Origin: Tachypleus tridentatus
Taxonomy: Eukaryota > Arthropoda > Merostomata > Xiphosura > Limulidae
Reading direction: 5' to 3'
DNA: 64,000 bases
NCBI RefSeq assembly: GCF_004210375.1
Contig: NC_134830.1
Span: 48,117,094-48,181,093, forward strand
Each line of letters starts with the position of its first letter. Positions within the stretch are counted from its first letter, which is position 1. A model generated the notes under the pieces. It saw nothing but the letters and a program-made list of their open reading frames with translations. It was not told where the DNA came from and ran no database searches. Both the position numbers and the translations under genes were made by a program. Below, piece after piece: positions 23,401-29,704 of this stretch.

Positions 23401-25060
23401 CAGAGAAGAGATTTGAAACTTATTTTTCAAAACGTTTTTTTTTTTTCTAATTACCAACACCTCCGTCCTCCGATGGTTCGATGGGTTTGTTTTTGGTTGA
23501 TGTGAAGCACAAAACTTCACAATGGGCTATCAGCGTCCTGGTTAACACGGGAATCGAAACTCAAATTTTGCGTCGTAAGCCTACAGTCTTAAAACGTAAA
23601 AAAACAAACGGGTTTCAACATCCGTGGTGGACACAATACATGTAGCCCACTGTGTAACTTTACACTTAACAACAAACAAGCAAAAAAATAATAGGAACTG
23701 TAGCTCTACTTTCGTCCACAAAGTGCGGATTCGCACTACACTAACCACGAGGTTACGTTCTGTCTCTAGTGACGTTTTGTAAAGGGAGCATTAAATCCAA
23801 TATTTCTTTGACTACATAACAGATCAAAACATTCGAACCGTAATACATTCTAATAAAATAGTAAGACATCTTACAGTGCAGGCTCGATTCCCTGGACCTG
23901 AAACATCCTACGCGTTAAATTATTTGCGGGTAGATAAAGGACCAGAATTTTATTATTTAAAGCTATCTGGAGTCTATAACTTTAAATAAGGCAAACCTGA
24001 TTCTGTCTCTATTGGTTCAACTCGTAGGGACCGGCATGGCCAGGTGGTTAAGGCACTGACTCGTAATCCGAGGGTCGCGAGTTTGAATCCCCGTCGCACC
24101 AAACATGCTCGCCCTTTCAGCCGTAGGGGCGTTATAATGTTACGTTGGTAAAAGAGTAGCTCAAGAGTTGGCGGTGGGCGATGATGACTAGCTGCCTTCC
24201 TGTAGTCTTACACTGCTAAATTAGGGACGGCTAGCGCAGATAGGTCTCGTGCAGCTTTACGTGAAATTTAAAACAAACCAAAGCAAACCAACCAACCCGT
24301 ACTTGGCTGACACTATATGGTGGTTAGAACATGTTCCGTCATCAAACATGTCGTTATAGCGTGACTAACTATTCGTTGGTATGTACAGTACTAGTTATCT
24401 TGTTTCACAGGTCAGGCATGGCCAGATGTTTAGAGTGCTCGACTCGTAATCTTAAGATCGCGGGTTCAAATCTTCGTCACACCAAATATGCTCATGGGAG
24501 CATAATAATGTAACTATTCTTTGGTAAAAGAGTATCCCTCTAGTCTAACCCTGATAAATTAGGGACGACTAGCTCAGATAGCCCTCGTGTATTTACGCGA
24601 AATTAAAAAAACAAACAGTATTGTTTCATTTTCAAAATTAATATTAGAAATATCTCTCGATTAGTTTCATGTGAGATTCAATAAATTACATTTTATAATT
24701 GGCAAGTCAGATATGTTAAAATAAAGAGCAAATTAAACCTTGTGTACTTTGAGACTTAATTTATTAACCTGAGCTTAATACGAAAAACCTGAGTAACAGA
24801 TATGTTTTATATTACTATTATTCATCAACAGTTAATGTCCAGCTCTTGAAACCACATCCAAACCATTATATGACCTCCTTGGCATAAAGCTGGACGACCG
24901 TGGTTATTATAAAATTAACTATGAAATGTACAGTTCTGTAAAAATATCAGTAAAGAAGACCACACCATCACAGAAAAGGTGTAGTTGGACTGCGTTTCTC
25001 GGTCAATAACCCCTTTGGAAAACAGTTCTCCTGTGTGGACGTCTATTACAAATGGGAAAC
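5286..25060 (-). CDS. Non-classical cadherin, 3' half of gene (13 exons)
   Basis: This is a cell-surface adhesion protein of the cadherin superfamily. Exons found, in transcript order: 25,060-24,966; 23,241-23,102; 22,512-22,410; 22,021-21,764; 20,361-20,213; 18,777-18,606; 17,044-16,916; 16,573-16,404; 15,547-15,329; 10,088-10,024; 9,021-8,938; 5,784-5,716; 5,484-5,286. About 615 codons are covered: the end of one extracellular cadherin (EC) repeat, four more EC repeats with calcium motifs (VNDERP, DADSGENG, DTND, DQNDNNP, DADDG), a membrane-adjacent region of about 110 residues, one membrane helix and a short basic stop-transfer. Intron phases agree at every junction except after exon 23,102-23,241, which lacks one base. 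EC repeats followed by a folded membrane-adjacent domain suggest the group of PCDH15, Cad99C, Cad87A and Cad89D. I cannot choose among them. The 5' half is not in the window. Confidence 0.85.
5503..5730. repeat. 54-bp tandem repeat between two cadherin exons
   Basis: Four copies of a 54-bp unit, two about 85-90% alike. Each unit carries a copy of the exon 5,716-5,784 donor region (minus strand: TTGTTGAAGTAAGATACG, compared with the real TTGTTAAAGTAAGATACG). The unit length is a multiple of three, and one minus-strand frame stays open through all copies, giving a repeated NND-FIVELRY-like peptide. It has no ATG and is not in the frame of the flanking exons. Confidence 0.85.
5716..5784 (-). CDS. 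Cadherin exon: membrane-adjacent domain
   Basis: A 69-bp exon. The acceptor is TTTTATTTCCATAG at 5,785 onward and the donor is AAA|GTAAGA at 5,711-5,715. It encodes TDLFLYGIDRGTNDIVDTEL, a block resembling the membrane-adjacent domain of PCDH15/CDH23-type cadherins (aromatic-Y-x-D-x-x-T-N). The other two frames contain stops, and the phase fits both neighbours. Confidence 0.75.
5970..6275. repeat. 40-bp minisatellite, AT-rich
   Basis: Units built on GGAAACATAAATAATGTATA followed by ACGTATAACTGAACAGAAAC. Successive copies of the ACATAA motif fall at about 6,072, 6,112, 6,153 and 6,192. The open frames read across it on the minus strand come from the repeat and are not genes. Confidence 0.75.
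6480..8815. repeat. 40-bp satellite array in a cadherin intron, with higher-order structure
   Basis: About 55 to 60 units of a 40-bp repeat, for example TAAACACTACTAATGCGACT then ATATCAGTTCTTTCTAAATT (6,731-6,910 is nearly perfect). Variant units occur: an AAAGCAACT type, and a shorter type starting CTCATTCTTTAAACATTACT. They recur in blocks, with the short type at about 6,967, 7,127, 7,400, 7,556, 7,870, 8,227 and 8,385. Whole blocks are copied nearly without change, for example 7,870-8,220 and 8,227 onward about 357 bp later. Confidence 0.95.
8938..9021 (-). CDS. Cadherin exon: membrane-adjacent domain start
   Basis: An 84-bp exon. The acceptor is ATTACCAACAG (ending 9,022) and the donor is AAGGC|GTAAGT at 8,937. 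It encodes YLTNTTGYDIRLAKLESHHE and then GEQANPK. It has one potential N-glycosylation site (NTT). Its two incomplete codons join exon 10,024-10,088 upstream and exon 5,716-5,784 downstream in phase. That chain is the main support for a small exon with no strong motif. Confidence 0.7.
9316..9445 (+). mobile_element. SINE of second family (SINE-B), degraded
   Basis: It reads GTGGCTTAGTATAAAGTG at the head, AAATTGGGTTTATATACCTGC in the B-box region, ACAGATAGCCCACTCTGTAGC in the body and an A-rich end. The same order is seen at 19,588, 23,605 and 25,975 and in reverse near 4,900 and 23,490. Confidence 0.7.
9568..9750 (+). mobile_element. tRNA-like SINE fragment, divergent
   Basis: It has a tRNA-like head (TAGCCTGGTGGTTAACATAT, then GTCTGGGATTCCAG as a degenerate B box), followed by a body with only a loose match to the main SINE family (TGACTGTCACTCCC, compared with GTGACGGTCAATCCC). 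It is too decayed to be sure of the family. Confidence 0.5.
10024..10088 (-). CDS. Cadherin exon: last EC strand and linker
   Basis: A 65-bp exon with donor GG|GTAAGTAC at 10,023 and acceptor ACCAAG at 10,089. It encodes LVMIVSDRRPLVVEQNIDQV. It completes the final strand of the last EC repeat begun in exon 15,329-15,547 and leads into the membrane-adjacent domain. It starts in phase 0 and ends in phase 2, exactly what the two neighbouring exons require. The acceptor has a weak pyrimidine tract, so the 5' border is the least certain part. Confidence 0.7.
10089..10790. other. Intron, no recognised element
   Basis: AT-rich intron sequence. Near 10,250-10,300 there is one isolated, diverged copy of the 72-bp satellite unit found further right (GACATTATTAGGTTTACG). 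Nothing else was recognised. Confidence 0.5.
10795..11651. repeat. 72-bp satellite array
   Basis: About 12 copies of a unit built on GACACTACTAGGTTTACAGT then GTCATTACTACAAGATGGTG then GATGCTACCGTTCGTTGTGT. Some copies (near 11,160 and 11,520) lack about 10 bp of the unit. The array stops where the LINE begins, and a piece of the same unit resumes at 15,089. The plus-strand open frames here are repeat artefacts. Confidence 0.95.
11940..13411 (-). pseudogene. LINE ORF2: endonuclease plus start of reverse transcriptase, broken
   Basis: It starts with MATLIQRNCRGLRSN and SLQETFLKP (13,411-13,240), the N terminus of an apurinic-type endonuclease. Next come ILGDLNGHHPLWGS (about 13,010) and the linker with PRPWWNLACHMAWKAQKRSW (about 12,530). 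The reverse-transcriptase start, SVGSDDSAPP-like, then IDHLIRLETSIREAFL and FFDIEKAYDTTWRYGV, lies at about 12,230-12,080. It is split over several frames. After WRYGV the sequence jumps to 3' untranslated sequence, so the catalytic YADD region, thumb and C terminus are deleted. The length is about one third of a normal Jockey ORF2. Confidence 0.85.
13430..14640 (-). pseudogene. LINE ORF1: nucleic-acid-binding protein with zinc knuckles, broken
   Basis: In order on the minus strand: RLEVSEQQSSTSVTPIPHF (about 14,610), FIQKGLEGLAGSPKSVKKLR (about 14,500), an RRM-like stretch with ILVETFTSEDNELLLHLKAI, then ASFSTQGVSAVRRISTHKDG (about 14,270). Next are zinc knuckles LQCFRCQRFGH (about 14,080) and a second Cys-rich block, then KEVQRLKTIHNITYPKAQKL (about 13,900). 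This is the usual plan of Jockey-clade ORF1. Frames shift at least three times. Sequence between 14,640 and 15,088 is probably the LINE 5' region and the start of ORF1, without a clear start codon. Confidence 0.75.
15089..15128. repeat. Resumed 72-bp satellite fragment
   Basis: TTGGTGGATGCTACCATTCG and the following bases match the unit of 10,795-11,651, showing that the LINE inserted into the array. Confidence 0.85.
15329..15547 (-). CDS. Cadherin exon: most of the last EC repeat
   Basis: A 219-bp exon, phase 0 at both ends, acceptor TTTCTCCACAG, donor TTG|GTAAGTAC. It encodes AHDADDGYNAAIRYHIIQ (calcium motif DADDG plus the strand that follows), FHIDPVTGVIRSMVTFSLDT (the family's F-x-ID-x-x-TG-x-I signature) and FTFDVQATDREGSD. 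These are the expected middle and C-terminal parts of an EC repeat. Confidence 0.9.
15675..16185. repeat. 81-bp minisatellite in intron
   Basis: Six or seven copies of a unit with AATACTTATAACAATAATAC, then ATTGTAAGTCTAAAACATTG, then CAAGTTATCACAACAA. Copies start near 15,678, 15,759, 15,840, 15,920, 16,000 and 16,080. Confidence 0.85.
16404..16573 (-). CDS. Cadherin exon: EC repeat boundary
   Basis: A 170-bp exon, acceptor CTTTCCTTACAG, donor AAAA|GTGAGT. It encodes VDVHELESYNLAYDETLVLV, then the linker calcium motif DQNDNNPVF, and the first strands of the next repeat (SIVVAVPLEAAYGFEIIQIK). It supplies the boundary between the fourth and fifth visible EC repeats. Confidence 0.9.
16574..16810. 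repeat. Minisatellite abutting the splice acceptor of exon 16,404-16,573
   Basis: About three further copies, period 65 to 75 bp, of a unit with ACACGTGAACGTCAAGTG and TTAGTTGTTTATATTGTT. The sequence across the exon's own acceptor (CATGAACATCAACTGTAAGG then TTATTTGTTTATATTGTT) is the first copy. Confidence 0.8.
16916..17044 (-). CDS. Cadherin exon: EC repeat middle
   Basis: A 129-bp exon, acceptor TTCTTTCTTGTAG, donor TTCAG|GTTAAA. It encodes GMFDIEKETGLLILTKTLDR, then EEKSQYILKIRADDQLRSRY. The F-DIE-x-x-TG and LDRE-x-x-x-x-Y signatures and the RADD calcium site are present. Phase 1 at both ends. Confidence 0.85.
17415..17784. mobile_element. hAT-type MITE with perfect 8-bp target duplication
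   Basis: Termini ACCGTGTTTCTCCGATAATA (17,423) and the inverted copy ending TTTTCGGAGAAACACGGT (17,776). The duplication ATGTATAT occurs on both sides (17,415-17,422 and 17,777-17,784). The 354-bp interior is AT-rich and non-coding, with inner repeats of the AATAAGACCT and AATAAGCCCT type. Eight-base duplications are the mark of hAT transposition. Confidence 0.85.
17785..18605. other. Intron, nothing recognised
   Basis: AT-rich. No ORF, repeat array or known element was recognised on either strand. Confidence 0.5.
18606..18777 (-). CDS. Cadherin exon: EC repeat start
   Basis: A 172-bp exon, acceptor TTTGAATTTTAG, donor GGATG|GTAAGA. It encodes the last strand of one repeat (LNIIVGAGTGVRLFTSRL) and the first strands of the next (YEVTVKENQVAPLPVIDLNT then TDEIAHKPVQYDISEQD). 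The linker has GAGTGVR where most repeats have D-x-ND-N, so calcium binding at this joint is probably weak or absent. Confidence 0.85.
19093..19330. mobile_element. Small MITE with terminal inverted repeats
   Basis: Left end AGGGTGTTCGGAAAGTCATT and right end GTGACTTTCCGAGCACCCT are inverted repeats over about 26 bp with few mismatches. It is 238 bp, non-coding, and flanked by TA-rich sequence. The superfamily is not assigned. Confidence 0.75.
19588..19690 (+). mobile_element. SINE-B copy, partial
   Basis: It reads GCGGCCTTACAAGCCTAGAA, then CCGGGTTTAGGTGCCCTTGG, then a shortened body and an A-rich tail. It belongs to the same family as the copy at 25,975. Confidence 0.65.
19691..20212. other. 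Intron, faint repeated phrases only
   Basis: There are three loosely similar phrases around CTATGGTCATTTCAGG (19,984-20,000), TACGTTCATTTAAGGGCAGT (20,070-20,090) and CTATGGTAATTTCAGGGTGG (20,160-20,180). They resemble the border of the next exon (CTATAGTCCATTGCGGCCAC), perhaps old duplications of it. No other feature was seen. Confidence 0.5.
20213..20361 (-). CDS. Cadherin exon: EC repeat second half
   Basis: A 149-bp exon, acceptor TATTTCTCCCAG, donor ACTCAG|GTAAGG. It encodes DTFSVDEVTGDVRVSKPLD, then YRLQVAAMDYSNPPNSDKTQ. The F-x-V-x-x-x-TG-x-V signature and the D-x-x-x-PP turn are typical of EC repeats. Phase 1 in, phase 0 out. Confidence 0.88.
20440..21095. repeat. Intron minisatellite, about 65 bp, split by a SINE
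   Basis: Units built on AGTAATCTAGTATTCAGTTT, then AAAGATCGAACTACCTTAAT and AACCAGGTTTTTAATATT. Copies lie at 20,440-20,543 and, beyond the SINE, at 20,823-21,095. Confidence 0.85.
20534..20832 (+). mobile_element. tRNA-derived SINE with target duplication
   Basis: A full copy at 20,544-20,822 with a clear B box (GGGTTCGCGCTCG) and (A)nC tail. The target duplication AAAAGATCGA lies at 20,534-20,543 and 20,823-20,832. It inserted into a minisatellite unit, so it is younger than that array. Confidence 0.92.
21267..21550 (-). mobile_element. tRNA-derived SINE with target duplication
   Basis: A reverse-orientation full copy at 21,277-21,540, with the tRNA-like head at the right end (GGGGATTCGAACCCGCGACC). 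The duplication CAGCAGTAAG lies at 21,267-21,276 and 21,541-21,550. Confidence 0.92.
21764..22021 (-). CDS. Cadherin exon: EC repeat end and next repeat start
   Basis: A 258-bp exon, acceptor TTGTCGATAG, donor CTAA|GTAAGT. It encodes DGTVWTLSKLDYEKQKFYDI, then TVIAYDHGTPSQNSTVKLWI, the linker DTNDIVPEF, and the start of the next repeat, YTLEVAESTKVGDVVFQLNA. Calcium ligands LDYE, D-x-G and DTND are visible. One potential N-glycosylation site (NST). Confidence 0.93.
22022..22409. other. Intron, nothing recognised
   Basis: AT-rich intron sequence without repeats or open frames of note. Confidence 0.5.
22410..22512 (-). CDS. Cadherin exon: DADSGENG calcium motif
   Basis: A 103-bp exon, acceptor CTCGTGTAG, donor GCAAAG|GTAAGA. 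It encodes VTKITAIDADSGENGLVFYQ, then LGEGHQNQFYIDSK. The DADSGENG block is the standard calcium-binding loop. Phase 0 in, phase 1 out. Confidence 0.92.
23008..23111. repeat. Partial duplication of an exon donor site
   Basis: AAATCTCACCTATAATCCG at 23,008 and AAATCTCACCTTTAATCCG at 23,093 are 85 bp apart. The second copy is the donor border of the cadherin exon ending at 23,102; the first is an intronic duplicate. Confidence 0.75.
23102..23241 (-). CDS. Cadherin exon: EC linker, one base short
   Basis: Acceptor AAATTTACAG, donor TTAAAG|GTGAGA. It encodes ALDYGEPPLNSSVNVTIEVK, then DVNDERPNFLTDPYLAEVSE and TKIP. It carries the linker calcium motif DVNDERP and two potential N-glycosylation sites. 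The exon is 140 bp where 141 is needed: it must begin and end in phase 0, since the next exon starts GTG ACA AAA. As written, the frame reaches a TAA two bases before the donor. One extra base near 23,110-23,120 would give the usual glycine-rich lead-in to VTKITAIDADSG. It is either a sequencing or assembly error or a disabling change. Confidence 0.85.
23487..23695. mobile_element. Two SINE-B pieces, head to head
   Basis: A reverse piece at 23,487-23,580 (AAACTTCACAATGGGCTATC, then GGGAATCGAAACTC) is followed by a forward piece at 23,605-23,695 (GGGTTTCAACATCCGTGGTG, then GTAGCCCACTGTGTAACTTT, tail ACAACAAACAAG). They form a loose inverted pair. Confidence 0.65.
24028..24295 (+). mobile_element. 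tRNA-derived SINE
   Basis: It runs from the head GGCATGGCCAGGTGGTTAAG and B box AGTTTGAATCCCC through the GAGTTGGCGGTGGGC body to a tail rich in AAACCAAACC. A short deletion removes part of the middle. Confidence 0.88.
24412..24613 (+). mobile_element. tRNA-derived SINE, internally shortened
   Basis: Head AGGCATGGCCAGATGTTTAG and B box GGGTTCAAATCTTCG; the middle is shortened, and it ends CCCTCGTGTATTTACGCGAA plus a poly-A-like tail. A stray body fragment of the same family (ACTATTCGTTGGTA) lies at about 24,366. Confidence 0.85.
24966..25060 (-). CDS. Cadherin exon: 5'-most exon visible
   Basis: A 95-bp exon, acceptor TTTCTTTTTTCAG, donor GTGATG|GTGTGG. It encodes FPFVIDVHTGELFSKGVIDR, then ETQSNYTFSVM: the F-x-ID-x-x-TGEL signature and the D-R-E calcium site. 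It must be preceded by an exon ending in phase 1. I found no candidate between here and the gap. Confidence 0.88.
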
Positions 25061-25974
25061 CTGAAAAAAGAAATCAATAATTAGAAACAGTCTTTATTTT
25101 TATTTTACCAAATGAAAAACAAAACACTGAATTTCTTTTGTGAAACTTTAATATTAAAGTAATTAGCTAAATTATCTTAAGTAACAATAACATTCAATAG
25201 TTTCAGAGTGGACTTAAAAAGGATCTCATCTGCACGTGTTCACGTGGTACCTACAAATTTTTTTTTTGTGTGTACAAAGACTATTGTCCATTTTGGCTGC
25301 TGATCTGCTGCCATCTTCAGGAAAATCCCGAAAAGGAATATTTAATGACAGAAGAAAAGAATAAAGAAATATCTGTTCCCCTCTCCTCAAACCATTGATG
25401 CAAGTCCTAATAGGGGAACAAACCCCGAACACCCCGTACACCAGGTCTTGTAACAAGAGAGGATTGGCCTGAATTAAAGACACTATCATCACAAATACCT
25501 TTTTTCTGGCTTTCCTTGAAGAGGCCAGCAGATTAGGAACCGAAACGTAAGATAAAACTAAATAGTATCTAGAACCTCAAAAGAAAAAACAACAACACAC
25601 CACCTGAGAAATATGGTCATGTGGGTCACTAACCATGACAAAACACGTAAATTATGCAATATAGAAAGTTAAAATAGCAACAAGACAACGTATTAACCGA
25701 CACAGTTTTCTTGATAAGTTAAACGTTCATTGAAATTTACCTTTGAAAATTTTAAACAGATTTAACAACATATTTGGTTAGATTTACCTGGTTTTAAGTC
25801 ACAAATGATGTTTTCATTTTGATGTTTGGTGAAAAAATCTTTTATATATATATATATACATACATAATTACTTTCCCTAGAAGAATTATGAGTTACTTTA
25901 CCAAAGCCAGTATTAGGCTAAACTGCAACGACGTCTCTAAAAATTTTGTTTTTACCTATGCTTCCTTAAACTTT
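25061..25974. other. Non-coding, presumed intron or 5' side of the gene
   Basis: It includes a (TA)n microsatellite at 25,845-25,860. The minus-strand open frame at 25,226-25,492 has no recognisable domain. No cadherin-like exon was found. Confidence 0.5.
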
Positions 25975-26100
25975 TCCCCAGTGGCACAGCGGTATGTCTG
26001 AAGACTTACAACGCTAGAAAACGGGTTTAGATGCCCTTGGTGAGCAAAGCACACATAGTCCACTGTGTAGCTATAGGCTTACTTTCAAACAAACAAACAA
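25975..26100 (+). mobile_element. SINE-B copy, well preserved
   Basis: It reads CCCAGTGGCACAGCGGTATG, then CTTACAACGCTAGAAAACGG, GTTTAGATGCCCTTGGTGAG, then the body ACATAGTCCACTGTGTAGCT and the tail (CAAA)n. It serves as the reference copy for this family in the window. Confidence 0.8.
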
Positions 26101-26104
26101 ATTC

Positions 26105-26577
26105 TTAAACTCTTAAGAATACTAATTAAGCCTAACACTTGCACATGATCCTTATGTTACCGACTCCAGTTAAACTTAACGCATTATACATCATCATTAA
26201 CACATCATTTTTAAACTATTAATTCCACTTAAGCCTAACACGTTCCACATTATCATTAAGCCAACAATTCCATTTAGGCCTAACACGTCCTAAATTATCC
26301 TTAAACCACCAACTTCACTTAGGCTTAACACGTTCTTCATTATCCTTAAGCCAACAATTCAACTTAAGCCTAACACGTTCTACATTGTCATTAAGCCAAC
26401 AATTTCACTTAGGCCTAACTACATGCTACATTATCCTTAAGCCCTCGTCTCCACTTAACCCTAACACGTTCTAAACTATCCTTAAACCACCAAGTACACT
26501 TAAGCCTAACACGTTCTACATTATCATTAAGCCAACAATTCTACTTAGGCCTAACACGTTTTAAATTATCCTTAAAA
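26105..26577. repeat. About 57-bp minisatellite running into the gap
   Basis: Eight or so copies built on CTTAAGCCTAACACGTTCTA, then CATTATCATTAAGCCAACAA and TTC. The array is cut by the run of N, so its true length is unknown and it may be the reason for the gap. Confidence 0.9.
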
Positions 26578-27077
26578 NNNNNNNNNNNNNNNNNNNNNNN
26601 NNNNNNNNNNNNNNNNNNNNNNNNNNNNNNNNNNNNNNNNNNNNNNNNNNNNNNNNNNNNNNNNNNNNNNNNNNNNNNNNNNNNNNNNNNNNNNNNNNNN
26701 NNNNNNNNNNNNNNNNNNNNNNNNNNNNNNNNNNNNNNNNNNNNNNNNNNNNNNNNNNNNNNNNNNNNNNNNNNNNNNNNNNNNNNNNNNNNNNNNNNNN
26801 NNNNNNNNNNNNNNNNNNNNNNNNNNNNNNNNNNNNNNNNNNNNNNNNNNNNNNNNNNNNNNNNNNNNNNNNNNNNNNNNNNNNNNNNNNNNNNNNNNNN
26901 NNNNNNNNNNNNNNNNNNNNNNNNNNNNNNNNNNNNNNNNNNNNNNNNNNNNNNNNNNNNNNNNNNNNNNNNNNNNNNNNNNNNNNNNNNNNNNNNNNNN
27001 NNNNNNNNNNNNNNNNNNNNNNNNNNNNNNNNNNNNNNNNNNNNNNNNNNNNNNNNNNNNNNNNNNNNNNNNNNNNN
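26578..27077. other. Assembly gap, 500 N
   Basis: Exactly 500 unknown bases, a typical placeholder length rather than a measured one. Confidence 0.99.
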
Positions 27078-27574
27078 TGTGGTTTACAGAAATTCCTCTA
27101 TTTTTTGTAAACTACAATAATTAATCATATCAGTAGTCCCAAAGTTCGTTTTTGATACTATGGATCCCTGTAAAATCTAACGTTGAAGTTAATTTTATAC
27201 AGCTTCAACAGAACTAATAGGGAGGTGTAGTCAAGAGTAAAAGTATTTTAAAAAGTAGCTGTTATCCTCAAACAAAACATACATTTTAACGTTTTCAGGC
27301 AATATTCTTTAGCCTTTGAAATCCATTATGTTCAGCCATATTGACTTGCCTATTATGTTACTTGGCTACATCGTGCATACTGATGGAAAGATACTTGAAG
27401 GTTTTCCTCTCATGGTTAAGAAATAACGGGATAGCTGTTCATCCCTATTGTGCCTTCTATTAAGTAAATCATTATGGTCTGCTTTTAAAAATAGGTTTTT
27501 ATGGTCATCCATTGCACTGTTTCATGTGTTGTTGTTCCTTTAGACTCTCAACTGTGTTTTACGCTTTCGCTTTT

Positions 27575-27810
27575 CTTCGAACCTGCGGATTATGAGTCGA
27601 TGCCTTAACCAACTGGCCATGCCAGGCCTATGAAGAATATAATAACAATGTAGAAATAGATTATTTCCAAAGAACTTTTAAAGTGTGATCACATTAATAG
27701 TTACAAGGATTATAAATCAAAATAATCTGTAACGTTATTTGTTTTTGAATTTTGTGCAAAGCTACACGAGAGATATCTGCGCTAGCTACCCCTAATTTAG
27801 CAGTGTAAAA
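27575..27810 (-). mobile_element. SINE remnants flanking deletions
   Basis: A head fragment in reverse orientation (TTATGAGTCGATGCCTTAAC, about 27,590-27,632) and a separate reverse tail fragment (GAATTTTGTGCAAAGCTACA, 27,741-27,808) whose inner end runs directly into kinase exon sequence at 27,811. Confidence 0.75.
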
Positions 27811-27811
27811 C

Positions 27812-27847
27812 TGTCTTTATGAAAATGAAATAGCAGCAGTTTGTAAA
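27812..27847 (+). pseudogene. PAK-like kinase exon remnant, copy 1
   Basis: It encodes CLYENEIAAVCK with a good donor (AAA|GTATGT). It aligns with PAK kinase residues of the type C-x-D-E-x-QIAAVCRE, just before the HRD loop exon. The 5' half of the exon is replaced by a SINE remnant. Copy 2 has the fuller version at 58,388-58,480. Confidence 0.7.
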
Positions 27848-29704
27848 GTATGTTATATTGATTGTTATTAGAGGTTTTTATAGAAGAAATCTGATGATTG
27901 TAATTTATCTAAAAGTTTGTTCAATAATTATTATATTTTTTTTTTGTCAAAACTCTGGCTACTTACTTCCGTGAACTTTCATTTCTCTAGTGATGACAAA
28001 CATTTTAAATAACATTTCAGAGAGTAGTAATGATTTACACCCAAATTTGGTGAAGTTCTCATCCTGTAAACTGTCAGTAGTTCTTTCTATAATTGCAGAA
28101 AGTTTCACATGCAGTGAATTTTATAAAGGCACATCCTCAACAAGGGTACACATTCTTATTAATTTACCTTTTGGCAAGTTTTAACTATACTAAATATCAG
28201 ATAAAACGTACACCTTTGATATTAAATTCATAGCACATTTTTAATCATCTATCATACAATTTATTAATTTGAAAAAGAGTAAATTAAGAAAGAACTGATA
28301 GTTCAAATGGAATGTGTGACATATACAAAGTTGTGCAGCATGAAAATGGGTTAAAAATTTACAGTTATGGAATTGGTTTTATTCAAACTCACAAAATTAT
28401 TAAAGTTATGAAGAACATACATTTAAAAACAACTGCAGGCAACAACCTAGACTTTCAAGATTACTTGGAAATATGAAAAATCTACTGTGTATGATGTGCA
28501 AGCAATGTTATGCTAAACGTTGTTTATCTGTAATAATACACTGGTGTATATATGTGTGTGTGTGTGTGTACACCATATCTCCAAAAGGAAATAACCTAGA
28601 AATTTGACGTTTTTAACCCACGCAAGGTGGACCCTGAGGGTAGTGTACCTGAGTATGAGTACTTATTCACATGTGTGTGTGCATCTTTTCAATGAGGCAA
28701 GGTACAAAACATCATTTACTAAAAAAACGTGGTTTGTTATATAACAACCTCTAATACATAGAAATGTCAAAACGTTTTGGTAAAGATGTTTTCTACTGTT
28801 ATGTTTCTCATCAAGAAAAATGCATAATTTGTATTTTTATACTAAAATAGATTCAGAATATCCACAATGACATAGTCATGTAGCAGAGGTGGACTGGACT
28901 CATTTTGAGGAGCCATGCTACTTCATTATGAGTTGGAGCCCATACCATCCCACTAGCACTGAGAATCATATATAATCTATACTCTTCATAGAAGGGGGGC
29001 CCATGTACCTTATGACAATTATTAGTCTACCTTCGTCACATATAATATATCAACCTAATTATCTCAGCACAGCTAAGTACTTTCATTTTTATCACAACAT
29101 TTAATATATAGAAAATCCAATGTGTTTTTATAATGGTGCTATCCTACAATGGCTTTTCTCATGTTGCTTAGTAACAGAATCATTGACTAATATTTTATTG
29201 TAAGTATAAAATCAAGTATATAATTTAAAAAATTGGAAAACATTTCTTGATTTCTTCATTTAGAGCCTCCACTGATTAAATAAGTTCCTTTTTTATAAAA
29301 AATGTTGGTGACATAGCAGCAGATACCTTGATACACTTGTAGTTTTATTACTTATTCCCATAAACAGATATCGAATAAAAATAAAACATTTACACCAGTA
29401 TGTAAATACAGTGTACAAATATTCTCTTCACAAATACTATTACTATTTTGGAAGGAGAGTATTGTTTTATCCTAGATTTCGTAAGTTAAAAAAAAATAAT
29501 AGAAATTTGTTTGTTTGTTTGTGGGTTTGTGTAGATGTATTACAATTTATTATTATGTTAATTATAAGAACATGTCATGTTTTTCTAAAACACAAAACTG
29601 CACTATATCTCTTTTATATCTTTGCTCTTTACACAACAATTTGAAAAGAAAATGCGAATTGTAAAAATGTTATTTGATAAAGCAGTTGGTATTTGACAAC
29701 AGTA
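27848..29704. other. Non-coding part of duplicated segment
   Basis: It matches copy 2 closely up to about 29,332 and diverges after that. It contains a (TG)n run at 28,553-28,569. The open frames at 27,990-28,184 and 29,411-29,644 show no domain and no conservation of frame in copy 2. Confidence 0.6.

Noticed and set aside
25226-25492. Minus-strand 88-residue frame upstream of the first visible cadherin exon
   Set aside because: No cadherin motif, no fitting phase or splice borders.
29411-29644. Plus-strand 77-residue frame rich in F, Y and L
   Set aside because: AT-rich composition explains it; there is no counterpart in copy 2 and no domain.
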